Below, piece by piece: positions 16,685 to 27,286 of a stretch of DNA of 64,000 nt; position 1 is the first letter of the stretch, and the number at the start of each line of letters is the position of its first letter. The notes beneath the pieces are model-generated. The model was not told the DNA's origin, made no database searches, and saw nothing but the letters and a program-made list of their open reading frames with translations. The position numbers and the translations under genes were made by a program. This DNA is from Legionella gratiana (GTDB lineage: Bacteria > Pseudomonadota > Gammaproteobacteria > Legionellales > Legionellaceae). Location: positions 195,460-259,459 of the forward strand of contig NZ_LNYE01000020.1 of assembly GCF_001467695.1 (NCBI RefSeq), written 5' to 3'.

Positions 16685-19063
16685 TTAATAGGAACAGCTA
16701 AAGCTACCAACAAGATCAATTGAATTCATAAACTCTTGTAAATAGGTGGGGAGAGAGTCCATATTATCCATCATGATCTTTTTCTTATAAAGGTTCGCCT
16801 TAAAGGCAGACTCCAAATAATGCTGGATTACCATTTGCTCTTCTTTACTGTTGACAGAAAGAACTTGACGAATAAAACTCGGATTTGACCACTTGCTGGT
16901 CTCAACCCAAAATAAATTTTGTCTCTCATAAGTATTCGAGAAAAGTAATTCATCCAAAATATAGTGCATCGACAGGGTATCGAGTTTAAATAAAATATTA
17001 TTTATATGGGGATGCGCCAATATTTTCATTAGAAAATCGATGCGCTTGTTATCCGGAATCTGGAAATAAGGGCTGGGTTTATTGCTATAAAATAAAATAG
17101 AAGGGGTTGCATCTTGGTAGCAAGGTGTGGTGAATAAAAAGGTAAATATCTGTCGTAAAACATCAGGATTCGTTTCATGTATGATGCACTTCATCAACGA
17201 ATTAATTTCATCCGATGAAAAATTAGAAACGTAACAAATAAGATTATCCATGATCGACTGAACCAAGCTCATTTTCTCTTTTGCAGTGCATTGACTTTCT
17301 CCAATCAATACCAAGAAGATGGGAATATTGTTCATATCAAGCATGGGCTTTTTAACCCGTTCAATTTCATTTTTTTTGAGATCTATTAACGCATTTTTTT
17401 CGCTGTAGAACTTTATGGAGGATGTATCATAGTTCCATTCAATAGTGCTTATATGACTCATCGCTTCCGCACATAACATATTGAGGAGCAATGGGTACGA
17501 TAAAGATAGGGTGATTTCTGGATGTATCCGTTTTAATTTAGAAAACAGGTGAATAATACTCTCTGTTTTCACATCGATAATTTGGTCTATATGCTCTATG
17601 AAGTACATGATCATGCTATTTTTTTCATGGGTGCTCGCATCTTCGAGATAGAAATTAAGATGATCGAAAAGAGACATGCTTCCCACAATTGCTTTTTTCC
17701 CTTCTCCTTGCTCACTAACATAATAGTTAAAATTTAAGGCTAGATTATCAATAAACTTTTTAAATAGTTCATAGGTTGATAGGGTCAGCATTGAACGAAT
17801 GTAAGCCGTACTATTGAGGGACAAATTTTTCTCTTTAAGGAGGTACTCGCGCAAAACTTCCGTTTCTTTTCTCAGCATGTCTTGATGTATGCAGTAAAAA
17901 TCAGCAAGCTCTTTCGGGGATTTAAATTGATCGTCGACAAGTTCAAACCAGCGCTGCAGTGTCGTCAGTGCCCCCTTTTTTGCAACATCGATTAAGGACT
18001 CATAAAAATGCTTTTTCCATGACATAGCCTGATAAAAAGGAATTTTTGTAAACGATAAAGCCTCTGAAATACTTTGATCACCCGTTAATAGATTAACGGA
18101 TTCTGAGATCTCCAGAAATGCTTCCATGGACTGTTGCTGTAAAGGAAAAGGGTTAAACAATCGAATAATTTTATCAGATCCGTTTTGTTGGTTTTCAAAC
18201 TCTTCTTTGCTTATTTCTGAATGTGTTCCTTCACCTGGATGATAAATCAGATATAGTGGAGCACCGGATGCTGGAGGGAAATAAGCAATGAGTACTTGAT
18301 TAAAACCTCGCAGGTTCTCGACAAAATGGCTCTCGCTTAATGCCCTCATGGTACTTTCTTGACTGCAATGAGTAGCATCCTTCGTCTGCAATGGCATAAT
18401 AATATCAATTTCCTTTTGATAGGGGCTATTATGCGCCGCAAACGCAATGAAGCGTGCGGGAGTTGCTCCGGTACAGGAATCCGCTATTTTATTAAAATAA
18501 CCAAAATACAGTCCTTGGCCCTGTCTTAAGTCTTTAGGTAATTTTGAGGAATCCTCAGGATGGATAAGATCCCATAAATTCTTGCGAGAAGGAGCGTGCT
18601 CGTTAAGATAAATTCCGATACTTTTTTCGCTAACACCAGTAGAAAGGAAAACTGATCCTACAACAGTACTAAAAAAAGTGCTTCTGTATTGGTGTTGGTA
18701 GTCTAAATCGATATCGTATTCACCAAAAGCAAGAACACGCTTCTTGGTCTTTCCAATCAGCAAGGCTGAAGAATAATCAAAAAAATGAGGCGTAGGATAG
18801 AGAATGATGAGATCAGCATCAATAATCTCAGGTATCAACGTAGACTCATCAAATTCATTGAGCAATTGATACGGCATATTGCTTTGAAATAATTTTTTAA
18901 CGGGTTCTGCATATTGAGATTTAACCTGGACAACTACTTTAATGTCAATGAGCTCACTTTGCTTAGAGAACTCATTTAGAATACATTGCTGTAATTTAGC
19001 TGCTGAACTGGGATCACCTAAGGTACCTTGAGGAGCATGGGTGACAATGACAATTTTTTTCAT
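16685..19063 (-). CDS. Large unknown protein, GT-B glycosyltransferase-like N-terminal half
   Basis: 792 residues, soluble; GGAG ten bases upstream of ATG 19063. It opens with a Rossmann-like strand (KKIVIVTHAPQGTLGD), and near residue 330 has NLLTGDQSISEALSF followed by PFYQAMSWKKHF. A strand-loop with TGD-S-x-x-EA, then a short strand, is typical of the nucleotide-sugar site of GT-B glycosyltransferases. From about 400 on it is mainly helical with no recognised domain. Not assigned to a known family. A lone accessory gene with a long leader containing a hairpin (19077-19103); a translocated effector is possible but unproven. Confidence 0.72.
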   Translation of the reverse strand: MKKIVIVTHAPQGTLGDPSSAAKLQQCILNEFSKQSELIDIKVVVQVKSQYAEPVKKLFQSNMPYQLLNEFDESTLIPEIIDADLIILYPTPHFFDYSSALLIGKTKKRVLAFGEYDIDLDYQHQYRSTFFSTVVGSVFLSTGVSEKSIGIYLNEHAPSRKNLWDLIHPEDSSKLPKDLRQGQGLYFGYFNKIADSCTGATPARFIAFAAHNSPYQKEIDIIMPLQTKDATHCSQESTMRALSESHFVENLRGFNQVLIAYFPPASGAPLYLIYHPGEGTHSEISKEEFENQQNGSDKIIRLFNPFPLQQQSMEAFLEISESVNLLTGDQSISEALSFTKIPFYQAMSWKKHFYESLIDVAKKGALTTLQRWFELVDDQFKSPKELADFYCIHQDMLRKETEVLREYLLKEKNLSLNSTAYIRSMLTLSTYELFKKFIDNLALNFNYYVSEQGEGKKAIVGSMSLFDHLNFYLEDASTHEKNSMIMYFIEHIDQIIDVKTESIIHLFSKLKRIHPEITLSLSYPLLLNMLCAEAMSHISTIEWNYDTSSIKFYSEKNALIDLKKNEIERVKKPMLDMNNIPIFLVLIGESQCTAKEKMSLVQSIMDNLICYVSNFSSDEINSLMKCIIHETNPDVLRQIFTFLFTTPCYQDATPSILFYSNKPSPYFQIPDNKRIDFLMKILAHPHINNILFKLDTLSMHYILDELLFSNTYERQNLFWVETSKWSNPSFIRQVLSVNSKEEQMVIQHYLESAFKANLYKKKIMMDNMDSLPTYLQEFMNSIDLVGSFSCSY

Positions 19064-19577
19064 GCTATTCTCCAGAAAAGTGTTTCGGATTGAAAAACAC
19101 TTTGAAACAACAGGATAATTCCCAACGGATAAACCACCTTAAATTGTAAGGTTTTATTATGTACTTATTTTTACATGGTTGTCCAATTAATATTTTTTGT
19201 GAATCTTTACAACTCAATTAAGTGCCGTATTGACGTTTTGGGCAACATATTCTACAGAACTGATGTCTCAATACCTTAATATTCTCAAAAATCATACATC
19301 TAATATCAATGGAAATATCCAATCTCAAAACAATATGAAGAATCAACTGCATTCAGTGAAAAGGGAAAAAAATGAACATTTGAAAGAAAACTCTCAAAAT
19401 AATTTTATTCAAGCTTAATAACTCCCAAAAACCTAAGGCTATCTCTTGATAAAAAGCATTTTAAAATAGTTTATTCTTTTCATGCTATTAGAGATTCTTT
19501 TCTAACCATCAGTACAAACTCAAGTTTTCTTCATTTATACCGATATATTATCCACAATGCTTCATATGGAGTCTGCC
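19064..19577. other. Intergenic stretch with leader hairpin
   Basis: Upstream of the divergent 792-residue protein gene and hspQ. A nine-base-pair stem (AAAGTGTTT/AAACACTTT, 19077-19103) lies in the leader of the former, immediately upstream of its ribosome site. A 51-62 codon plus-strand frame (19230-19418) has low-complexity Asn-rich sequence and no ribosome site; I do not call it. Confidence 0.45.
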
Positions 19578-19889
19578 ATGGATAAAACTGCACAATTTAA
19601 TATTGGGGATTTAGTGATTCATAAACACAGTCGTTATAGAGCGATCATAGTGGATATTGATCCGCTTTTTCAGGCTTCAGGACGCTACAATCCACAGGCA
19701 AAAAAACGTGAATTTGCTATTCGAAACCCCTGGTATCGTTTATTAGTTGATGACAGTAGTCAAATTACGTATGTTGAAGAATGCATGCTCATTGCTGACA
19801 CCAGCAAACTGCCAATCAACAATCCAAACATTAGATTTTATTTAAAAGAAAAAGAAGGCCATTATTGCAGTGCTAATTCCTCACATTAA
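19578..19889 (+). CDS. hspQ: Heat-shock protein HspQ
   Basis: 103 residues from ATG 19578, with GGAG six bases upstream; an upstream ATG at 19557 is disfavoured. FNIGDLVIHKHSRYRAIIVDIDP at the N-terminus, NPWYRLLVDD in the middle and TYVEECMLIAD are the hallmark segments of the HspQ/YccV family, which binds hemimethylated DNA and acts as a specificity-enhancing factor for Lon protease in enterobacteria. Monocistronic. Confidence 0.88.
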   Translation: MDKTAQFNIGDLVIHKHSRYRAIIVDIDPLFQASGRYNPQAKKREFAIRNPWYRLLVDDSSQITYVEECMLIADTSKLPINNPNIRFYLKEKEGHYCSANSSH

Positions 19890-19940
19890 ATCACCCGGTT
19901 TTTGATGAAACATGGGCGAAAGGAATTCTACTTAAGCATG

Positions 19941-20135
19941 CTATGTATTTCTTAGAATCAAAACCAGTAATGCAATAAAACCAATCAAAATAAGTGCTAA
20001 GAACCCCATTGTCGAAAAACTCTTGTTCAAATTCTCTTTACTAAATTGGCCAGGATTACCTTTGATGGTACGGTACAAAATGAAAATAATCATTCCTGCA
20101 CCAATTAAAGCTAAAATTTGATATAAAGTTTCCAT
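19941..20135 (-). CDS. Small inner-membrane protein, two TM segments
   Basis: 64 residues with two hydrophobic helices (about 7-22 and 44-61) separated by a basic polar loop (RTIKGNPGQF). AAGGAAAGGG lies just upstream of ATG 20135. No family recognised with confidence. Downstream of fre on the same strand with a gap of about 40 bases, so perhaps co-transcribed. Confidence 0.6.
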   Translation of the reverse strand: METLYQILALIGAGMIIFILYRTIKGNPGQFSKENLNKSFSTMGFLALILIGFIALLVLILRNT

Positions 20136-20175
20136 AAAACCCTTTCCTTATTTGATGTGCCTAAAAATTTACTCT

Positions 20176-20877
20176 TTACGGCTTTTTAATTTCAAAACTA
20201 AATGCATCTGAAAATAAATGAGTAGGTGAAATACCCTTATCCACTAATACATCTCTTGTACTGTAAACCATATCAAAAGGACCACTAATCACGATTTGCC
20301 ATTGATTCAAATCATGCGTATGTCTTTCCAACACCAATGAAGCTAAAGGTTTACTATTATCTTCAGAAACTGAAGAAAAATAATTAAATCGACTGACGTG
20401 AGTTTTCCAGCTATTCACCTTTTCGTCCAGATATAAATCACTTTGCAAGCGCGCGCCCCAAAATAGCTCAAAAGGTCGCGTGTCTGAAGTCGATAATAAC
20501 TGCTCGATCATCGCTTTTACTGGTGCAAATCCAGTACCCCCCGCAATAAATAATATGGGAAGTTGGGCGTCTAAATGTTCAATGGAACATACGCCAAAAG
20601 GCAAGCGGATATTCACAAACCCATACTCTTTAATATGGGCAAATAATCGTTGCGTGTATGGGTTTTCTATACTATGCCGAATATGAAGTTCATATTTATG
20701 AGATCCTAAAGGTGCATTAGCGATAGAATAGCTAAATGCATCTTCATCAAAAACAATTTGTAAGTATTGTCCTGCTTGATAATCAATGTATTGTTCGGGC
20801 ATTAAAATCAAGCGCATGATGCTATCGGTCAATGGTGAAATGTCTTCTACCAGAGCTTTGATGATTTTTTTCGTCAT
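20176..20877 (-). CDS. fre: NAD(P)H-flavin reductase Fre
   Basis: Reduces free flavins with NAD(P)H. 233 residues, the same length as E. coli Fre. The flavin-binding region (QYLQIVFD, then FSYSIANAP) and the nucleotide-binding [12 protein letters not shown] near residue 112 are clear. Overlaps the ubiD stop by four bases (ATGA), so translationally coupled; ubiD-fre linkage is also seen in E. coli. May also serve the UbiX/UbiD ubiquinone branch as a flavin reductant (inference). Confidence 0.93.
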   Translation of the reverse strand: MTKKIIKALVEDISPLTDSIMRLILMPEQYIDYQAGQYLQIVFDEDAFSYSIANAPLGSHKYELHIRHSIENPYTQRLFAHIKEYGFVNIRLPFGVCSIEHLDAQLPILFIAGGTGFAPVKAMIEQLLSTSDTRPFELFWGARLQSDLYLDEKVNSWKTHVSRFNYFSSVSEDNSKPLASLVLERHTHDLNQWQIVISGPFDMVYSTRDVLVDKGISPTHLFSDAFSFEIKKP

Positions 20878-22343
20878 TTATCTAACCCCAATAAAGGCCA
20901 ATAGTCATTGACTTTTTTAAGAATTTCTTCGTCCATAACAATGGGGACGCCCCATTCTCTTTGTGTTTCTCCAGGCCATTTACTGGTAGCATCCATACCC
21001 ATTTTTGAGCCTAAACCAGACACTGGTGAAGCAAAATCAAGATAATCGATTGGTGTGTTTTCGACCATTACTGTATCTCGGCTCGGATCCATTCGTGTGG
21101 TCATTGCCCAGATTACATCCTGCCAATTGCGTGCATCAATATCATCATCACATACAATAACAAATTTGGTATACATAAATTGTCTCAAAAAAGACCATAC
21201 CGCCATCATAATTCGCTTTGCATGGCCAGGGTATTGTTTCTTGATCGTGACTACTGCCAAACGATAAGAACATCCCTCCGGAGGCAAATAAAAATCCACA
21301 ATTTCAGGAAATTGCTTTTGCAATAAAGGAATAAAGACTTCATTTAAAGCAACACCTAAAATAGCAGGCTCATCGGGAGGTCTTCCTGTATACGTACTGT
21401 GGTAAATGGGATTATCTCTATGAGTAATACGCTCTACAGTAAACACTGGGAAAGACTGTACTTCATTATAATAGCCCGTATGATCACCATAAGGCCCTTC
21501 AGGTGCCTCGACTCCAGGATCTAAATACCCCTCTAGAATAATCTCTGCGCTTGCTGGTACATGTAATTCATTACCAATACATCGCGTTAATCGAGTCCGT
21601 TGACCTCGTAATAATCCTGCAAACGCATATTCCGATAAGGTGTCGGGTACGGGTGTTACTGCCGCCAGGATCGTTGCGGGATCCGCGCCTAAAGTCACTG
21701 CAACGGGAAATCGCTCTCCGGGATACGCTTGCTGCCAAGCTTGATAGTCTAATGCGCCCCCTCGGTGCGATAACCAACGCATAATTAATTGATTTTTATT
21801 TAACAATTGTTGGCGATAAATTCCCATGTTTTCACGTGTTTGATAAGGCCCTTTAGTAGTCACAAGCCCCCAGGTTATTAATGGCGCTACATCTTTTGGC
21901 CAACAGGTTTGAATAGGCAAAGAAGTAAGATCAACCTCCTCTTTTTCCCAAACGTGAGTTTGACATTCCGCACCATTTATATATTTTGGTGCCATATTAA
22001 GTGCTTGCTTTAACAAGGGCAGTTTATTAAAAGCATCCTTAAATCCTTTAGGAGGTTCAGGTTCCTTTAAAGCAGCCAATAACTTACCTACTTCTCTTAA
22101 TGCCTCAATATTGTCTTCACCCATACCCATTGCTACTCGCTCAACGGTACCAAACAAATTAGTTAATACAGGCATCTGATAGTTTGGCGTATTAGTAAAA
22201 AGCAATGCGGGGCCAGCGGAACGTAGCACCCTATCGCTAACAACAGTCATTTCAAGATAAGATGATACTGGATGGGTGATCCGCTTTAACAATCCTCGAG
22301 ATTCAAGTTGGGCAATAAAATCTCTTAGATCAGAGTACTTCAT
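20874..22343 (-). CDS. ubiD: 4-hydroxy-3-polyprenylbenzoate decarboxylase UbiD
   Basis: Prenylated-FMN-dependent decarboxylase of ubiquinone synthesis. 489 residues. The N-terminal [10 protein letters not shown], the central [13 protein letters not shown], the catalytic-region [23 protein letters not shown] (with the conserved E-x-P-x-G-D) and the C-terminal [12 protein letters not shown] are classic UbiD features. First gene of the ubiD-fre operon. Confidence 0.96.
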   Translation of the reverse strand: MKYSDLRDFIAQLESRGLLKRITHPVSSYLEMTVVSDRVLRSAGPALLFTNTPNYQMPVLTNLFGTVERVAMGMGEDNIEALREVGKLLAALKEPEPPKGFKDAFNKLPLLKQALNMAPKYINGAECQTHVWEKEEVDLTSLPIQTCWPKDVAPLITWGLVTTKGPYQTRENMGIYRQQLLNKNQLIMRWLSHRGGALDYQAWQQAYPGERFPVAVTLGADPATILAAVTPVPDTLSEYAFAGLLRGQRTRLTRCIGNELHVPASAEIILEGYLDPGVEAPEGPYGDHTGYYNEVQSFPVFTVERITHRDNPIYHSTYTGRPPDEPAILGVALNEVFIPLLQKQFPEIVDFYLPPEGCSYRLAVVTIKKQYPGHAKRIMMAVWSFLRQFMYTKFVIVCDDDIDARNWQDVIWAMTTRMDPSRDTVMVENTPIDYLDFASPVSGLGSKMGMDATSKWPGETQREWGVPIVMDEEILKKVNDYWPLLGLDK

Positions 22344-22645
22344 GAATAAATCCCCTAGAGTAGTATCACTGCCAATAAAATTCTAAATAAAATCAACTTG
22401 ATATAAAAAATGACGTTTATTTTTTATATCAAACTCACATTAAATGAGATCCTGGATTTTCTACCTGAATCTTCTTACACATCCCTAAAAAACCCAGTCT
22501 AACTCTACTCTTTGAAATTCCGCGGCTTGTGCGCAGAATCCAAGAGCACTGTGCTAAAGAACTGGACTCCGCGGACATTCCATAGGGGTGTAGTCAACGA
22601 TGTGATTAAGAAACTCTTAGGTATCCTCGAGGTCCAGTGAATGTG
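22344..22645. other. Intergenic stretch between rho and ubiD
   Basis: About 300 bases. Contains two CCGCGG sites at 22520-22525 and about 22569-22574 bracketing an inner AGCACTGTGCT palindrome; together they could form a cruciform. Similar CCGCGG palindromes occur near 28311 and 56094. No gene recognised. Confidence 0.45.
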
Positions 22646-23908
22646 TTACTCTTGGCGTTTCATTGCATCGAAGAATTCTGCGTTGGTTTTATGGTTTTTC
22701 ATACGCTCAAGTAAGAATTCAATTGCATCACACTCATCCATAGATTGAAGAATTTTACGCAATATCCATGTACGTTGCAGATCTTCTGGACTCAATAATA
22801 GATCTTCACGACGAGTTCCTGAGCGATTAATGTTAATTGCTGGGAAAACGCGACGTTCAGCGATATTACGGCTCAAGTGGATTTCCATATTACCGGTTCC
22901 TTTGAACTCTTCATAAATCACTTCATCCATTTTCGAACCCGTGTCAACCAATGCCGTAGCAATAATAGTTAAGCTACCGCCTTCTTCTATATTACGTGCA
23001 GCACCATATAAACGCTTAGGTCTTTGCAGCGCATTAGCATCAACACCTCCAGTAAGAACTTTACCTGAAGAAGGAATCACCGTATTGTAAGCACGTGCTA
23101 GACGAGTAATCGAATCCAGTAAAATGACCACATCACGTTTGTGCTCAACCAGACGCTTCGCTTTTTCAATAACCATTTCCGCAACTTGCACATGGCGGTT
23201 AGCAGGTTCATCGAAAGTACTGGCAACCACTTCACCTTTCACGGAACGTTGCATTTCAGTCACTTCTTCTGGACGCTCATCAATCAGTAAAACGATGAGA
23301 TAACATTCAGGATAATTTTTCTCTATAGAACGAGCAATGTTTTGTAACATCAAAGTCTTACCCGCTTTTGGTGGAGAAACAATTAAGCCACGCTGGCCTC
23401 GACCAAAAGGAGCACATAGATCAACAACTCGTGCGGTCAAATCTTCAGTGCTACCATTTCCTTGCTCCATCACCAATCGCTCTGTAGCAAATAATGGCGT
23501 AAGGTTTTCAAATAAAATTTTTCGTTTGGCACTATCAGGTGAATCATAGTTGATTTCATCAACCTTTAATAAGGCAAAATAACGTTCATTATCTTTGGGA
23601 GGACGAATTTTACCTGAAATAGTATCGCCAGAACGTAGACCAAAACGTCTGATTTGACTGGGTGATACATAAATGTCATCAGGGCCCGCCAAATAAGAAC
23701 CATCGGCAGAACGCAAAAAACCAAAACCATCAGTCAATACTTCTAAAACACCATCACCATGTATGTCTTCACCCTTTAAAGCGTGGGCCTTAAGAATGGC
23801 AAATATAATTTCTTGTTTGCGCATACGGGAAGGATTTTCGACACCAATCTCTTGTGCGATGTTAAAGAGATCGGCAATAGGCAATTGCTTAAGTTCACTA
23901 AGATTCAT
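22646..23908 (-). CDS. rho: Transcription termination factor Rho
   Basis: Hexameric RNA-dependent ATPase that ends transcription. 420 residues from ATG 23908 (GAGAAG just upstream); the GTG three codons earlier is not the family start. N-terminal [18 protein letters not shown]-binding core GFGFLR, Walker [11 protein letters not shown] near residue 178 and Walker [12 protein letters not shown] are all present, as is the [12 protein letters not shown] segment. No internal insertions. Confidence 0.98.
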   Translation of the reverse strand: MNLSELKQLPIADLFNIAQEIGVENPSRMRKQEIIFAILKAHALKGEDIHGDGVLEVLTDGFGFLRSADGSYLAGPDDIYVSPSQIRRFGLRSGDTISGKIRPPKDNERYFALLKVDEINYDSPDSAKRKILFENLTPLFATERLVMEQGNGSTEDLTARVVDLCAPFGRGQRGLIVSPPKAGKTLMLQNIARSIEKNYPECYLIVLLIDERPEEVTEMQRSVKGEVVASTFDEPANRHVQVAEMVIEKAKRLVEHKRDVVILLDSITRLARAYNTVIPSSGKVLTGGVDANALQRPKRLYGAARNIEEGGSLTIIATALVDTGSKMDEVIYEEFKGTGNMEIHLSRNIAERRVFPAININRSGTRREDLLLSPEDLQRTWILRKILQSMDECDAIEFLLERMKNHKTNAEFFDAMKRQE

Positions 23909-24085
23909 ACTTCTCACTTGATTGGTTGTTTAAACGAATTGAATATCCGGGAAAATGTTTAATAAGAATAGCAGCTAAGGATTCAATGCTGCCTATGTGA
24001 TATAGTGTTAGTATATCACATATTGCAAACAGGCTATCACAGCTTTACTAAAAGATACAACATTTTTATATAGAAAAATAAAAAA

Positions 24086-24412
24086 TTAAACGTGGCTCTC
24101 AACAAAAGCACTTAATTGGGATTTTGAAAGCAAGCCCATCTTAACTGCTTCAACTTGACCATTTTTAAATAAAATCAATGTAGGAATACTCATCACACCA
24201 TATTTTGCAGGAGTTTGTGGATGTTCATCTATATTAATTTTGGCAAACGTTACTTGCTCACTATGAGTAGCAGCTACTTCTTCCAATATAGGAGTTAATG
24301 CACGACACGGACCACACCATTCAGCCCAAAAATCAACTAATACAGGTTTATTGGACTGCAGAACATCTTGTTCAAAGCTTGCATCCGTTATCGTTTTAAT
24401 AAGATCGCTCAT
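24086..24412 (-). CDS. trxA: Thioredoxin TrxA
   Basis: 108 residues, family length. Active site WCGPC with DFWAEWCGPC context (residues about 26-35) and the cis-Pro loop VMSIPTL near 75. Cytoplasmic dithiol reductant for ribonucleotide reductase and peroxiredoxins. Lies about 180 bases upstream of rho on the same strand, the E. coli gene order. Confidence 0.97.
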   Translation of the reverse strand: MSDLIKTITDASFEQDVLQSNKPVLVDFWAEWCGPCRALTPILEEVAATHSEQVTFAKINIDEHPQTPAKYGVMSIPTLILFKNGQVEAVKMGLLSKSQLSAFVESHV

Positions 24413-24451
24413 GTGTAAACCTCTGTTGGTTAAAATTCGTTAACTTACCTA

Positions 24452-25180
24452 TTATAGATCACCACCCACTGCTTGCAACACACTTAATGCAGTAATTGCC
24501 GCAGTTTCCGTACGTAAAATTCTTGGACCCAAAGAGAGTGGCTGAAACCCATACTTACCTGCATAGTGAACCTCCTGCTCACTTAATCCACCTTCCGGTC
24601 CAATAAGCAAAGCAATAACTGATGTCCCAATGGCGTAATCACGCCAAGTTTTAGTTCCTCCTGGATGCAAAATTAATCTTAATCCAGCTTGAACTTCTTC
24701 CATATAGCGGCTTAGAGCAATAGGTAAATGGACTGTAGGGACTTGATTACGCCCCGATTGTTCACAAGCAGCAATTACAATAGCCTGCCATTGATGAAGT
24801 TTTTTGGTCATTCGCTCTTTATCTAATTTGACCACGCAGCGTTCTGTAATAATGGGAGTGATGCTGGCCACACCTAATTCGACTGCTTTTTGCATCACCC
24901 ATTCCATACGCTCCCCTTTGGAAATGGCTTGCGCCAAATGAATCGCTAAAGGTGATTCACGAGTTGTGTCTTTTATCGAGCCTAAAACGACAATAACCTG
25001 TTTTTTTTTCACAGCCTCTATGGTTGCATCAAATTCGCGATTATCACCACAAAATAAAGTAAGGTGCTCACCAACTTGCATACGCAAAACTACTCCAACA
25101 TGTTGACTGGCTTCTGGAGACAATTCTAATAACTGGCCAGTGTCGTAGTTGCCTGGCTGATAAATACGTACTGCTCTCAT
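24452..25180 (-). CDS. rsmE: 16S rRNA (uracil1498-N3)-methyltransferase RsmE
   Basis: SPOUT-class SAM methyltransferase acting on U1498. 242 residues from ATG 25180; the longer frame opens with TTG at 25207 and adds residues the family lacks. N-terminal MRAVRIYQPG (PUA-like), KAVELGVASITPIITERCV, then LLIGPEGGLSEQEV and LSLGPRILRTETAAITAL, the trefoil-knot SAM-binding motifs. About 40 bases upstream of trxA. Confidence 0.95.
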   Translation of the reverse strand: MRAVRIYQPGNYDTGQLLELSPEASQHVGVVLRMQVGEHLTLFCGDNREFDATIEAVKKKQVIVVLGSIKDTTRESPLAIHLAQAISKGERMEWVMQKAVELGVASITPIITERCVVKLDKERMTKKLHQWQAIVIAACEQSGRNQVPTVHLPIALSRYMEEVQAGLRLILHPGGTKTWRDYAIGTSVIALLIGPEGGLSEQEVHYAGKYGFQPLSLGPRILRTETAAITALSVLQAVGGDL

Positions 25181-25297
25181 GGTTTTTTTGTTCTCTTTCG
25201 TTGCCAAAGTGAAGCAGGATCAAAGTTAACAGAAGCCCCTGTACTCAGGCACGTATAATTAGAATTCGTACTAAAACAGCACTATAACAAAAATTAG

Positions 25298-25344
25298 GAT
25301 CTGTTTACAATTCGGGTCAAGAAAGTAGAATTGTGAACAGACCC
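25298..25344. repeat. Short MITE-like inverted-repeat element (copy 1)
   Basis: Termini GATCTGTTTACAATTC and GAATTGTGAACAGACC are inverted complements with few mismatches, 14 bases apart. Related ends flank the elements at 41627-41753 and 45182-45316. Lies just upstream of fumC. This copy looks like an internally deleted version. Confidence 0.65.
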
Positions 25345-25410
25345 TACTTATTTTTGCCCCATATGATAGAATTTTTTATTTCATCAAACGGGCTAAGGAA
25401 ATTAACAATC

Positions 25411-26802
25411 ATGAGTAAAACACGTATTGAATCCGACAGTATGGGCGAAATTACTGTTCCTGCTGATAAATATTGGGGGGCACAAACTGAGCGCTCGTTA
25501 CATCACTTTAACATAGGCAAAGACATTATGCCTCGTGAAATTACTCACGCTTTTGGGATTCTAAAAAAAGCGGCTGCACTCACTAATCTTGATTTAGGTA
25601 AATTACCACAAGAAAAAGCGGATCTCATTGTTCAAGCTGCGGAGGAAGTCAGTAAAGGAATGTTGGATGCACATTTTCCTTTACATGTATGGCAAACAGG
25701 CAGTGGTACTCAATCAAATATGAATGCAAATGAAGTCATTTCAAATCGCGCCATAGAATTAGCAGGTGGAATCATGGGCAGTAAATCGCCCATTCATCCG
25801 AATGATCATGTAAACATGTCTCAATCTTCAAATGATACGTTCCCAACAGCCATGCATATTGCTGCCGCCATTGCGTTTCATGAACGATTAATCCCTGCAG
25901 TAAAAAATTTACGTGATGCCTTGGCAGTTAAAATGAACGCATTTAAAGATATAGTTAAAATTGGTCGTACTCATTTACAAGATGCAGTACCTCTAACTTT
26001 AGGCCAAGAATTTTCAGGTTATGTTGCTCAACTTGACGCTTGTATAAAAAGGCTTGAGGATGTGTTACCTGAATTATATGAATTGGCAGCAGGAGGAACT
26101 GCAGTAGGGACTGGCTTAAATACTCATCCTCAATTTGCCACCAAAGTAGCAGAACATATTGCTCAAATCACCAAACTTCCGTTCACCAGTGCTCCTAATA
26201 AATTTGCCGCTCTTGCATCCCATGAGGCTTTAGTTTTTGCTCACAGTGCAATGAAAACTCTTGCTTGCGCCCTAATGAAAATTGCCAATGATATTCGCTG
26301 GTTAGCCTCAGGACCTCGATGTGGTATAGGCGAGCTTACAATACCCGAAAATGAACCTGGATCGTCCATCATGCCTGGGAAAGTAAATCCCACTCAATGT
26401 GAAGCCATGACTATGGTTTGCACTCAAGTTTTAGGTAATGATGCCACTGTAGGTATCGCCGATAGCCAAGGTAATTTTGAATTGAATGTATTTAAACCTG
26501 TGATTATCTTGAATGTACTTCATTCTCTTAACTTATTGACTGATACTTGTCGTTCTTTTCAAGAGTTTTGCGCTGAAGGAATTGAAGCTAATCACCAAAT
26601 AATTGATTACTATTTACATCATTCGTTAATGTTAGTCACTGCGTTGAATCAGCATATTGGTTACGATAAAGCAGCTAAAATTGCTAAAACGGCACACCAG
26701 GATAATTCTTCTTTGCAAGAAGCAGCAATCAAGCTCGGCTTTCTAACTGCAGAACAATTTGCTGAATTTGTAAAACCAGAAGAAATGACATCACCTCATT
26801 AA
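25411..26802 (+). CDS. fumC: Class II fumarate hydratase FumC
   Basis: TCA-cycle hydratase converting fumarate to malate; homotetramer, oxygen stable. 463 residues from ATG 25411, which has AAGGAAA upstream; the preceding 26 codons lie on the edge of the MITE-like repeat and are not family sequence. Signatures: [27 protein letters not shown] and the fumarase-lyase motif [13 protein letters not shown] near residue 318. Possibly transcribed past a MITE-like element, whose hairpin sits at 25298-25344. Confidence 0.96.
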   Translation: MSKTRIESDSMGEITVPADKYWGAQTERSLHHFNIGKDIMPREITHAFGILKKAAALTNLDLGKLPQEKADLIVQAAEEVSKGMLDAHFPLHVWQTGSGTQSNMNANEVISNRAIELAGGIMGSKSPIHPNDHVNMSQSSNDTFPTAMHIAAAIAFHERLIPAVKNLRDALAVKMNAFKDIVKIGRTHLQDAVPLTLGQEFSGYVAQLDACIKRLEDVLPELYELAAGGTAVGTGLNTHPQFATKVAEHIAQITKLPFTSAPNKFAALASHEALVFAHSAMKTLACALMKIANDIRWLASGPRCGIGELTIPENEPGSSIMPGKVNPTQCEAMTMVCTQVLGNDATVGIADSQGNFELNVFKPVIILNVLHSLNLLTDTCRSFQEFCAEGIEANHQIIDYYLHHSLMLVTALNQHIGYDKAAKIAKTAHQDNSSLQEAAIKLGFLTAEQFAEFVKPEEMTSPH

Positions 26803-26846
26803 TTCTACCGAAAATCCTAGGAAGTAAAGACTCCTCACGAATATTT

Positions 26847-26872
26847 GCCTTTCTGCCTATAAGCAGAAAGGC
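26847..26872. terminator. Hairpin between convergent fumC and lipoprotein gene
   Basis: Perfect ten-base-pair stem GCCTTTCTGC/GCAGAAAGGC with a six-base loop, about 45 bases after the fumC stop and about 15 bases past the lipoprotein stop. No strong T-run on either side, so termination is inferred from position and symmetry. Confidence 0.6.
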
Positions 26873-26888
26873 TATGAAGTACTGAATA

Positions 26889-27137
26889 TTATTGAATTAC
26901 AGGAAGTTGGGGTGCTGCTTTACGAGTAGGCCCAGGGGTCGCTTGTTGCGTGGGATCTTTTGAAGCATAAGTTTTTTGCTGCGCTTTTGCTTTCTGGACC
27001 GCTTGCTTCTCCGTTTTATTCATAGGTTCATAAGATTGAGGATATGTTTGCTCTGAGCGTTGCATATCCATACATGCACATAGCCCCAAAGATAAAGCGA
27101 TTCCAAAACACCATTTTAATGATTTAAAATTTGGCAT
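26889..27137 (-). CDS. Small putative lipoprotein
   Basis: 82 residues. Hydrophobic N-terminus ending LGLCACMD gives a plausible lipobox (cleavage before the second Cys, at about residue 22). The remainder is Gln/Lys/Thr/Pro rich and probably unstructured, with KAVQKAKAQQKTY and PGPTRKAAPQLP. No domain recognised. Stands alone, convergent with fumC. Confidence 0.65.
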   Translation of the reverse strand: MPNFKSLKWCFGIALSLGLCACMDMQRSEQTYPQSYEPMNKTEKQAVQKAKAQQKTYASKDPTQQATPGPTRKAAPQLPVIQ

Positions 27138-27286
27138 AGTGAGCTCCCTGCTTTTTTATTGTTTTAGTGAGTAGAAGATAAATATAGATTAAAAAAATTA
27201 AAATCACCACTTATACTGTAAGAAATTTTTTTTTTCGATTAAAAGCCCTATAATTAAAATCCCTATTCTTCAATCAAGGACTCAAT

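Noticed and set aside
19230..19418. 62-codon frame rich in Asn upstream of hspQ
   Set aside because: No ribosome site at the TTG or at the internal ATG, low-complexity sequence, no family.
25333..25410. N-terminal extension of FumC
   Set aside because: Not family sequence, partly within repeat DNA; ATG 25411 has a good ribosome site.
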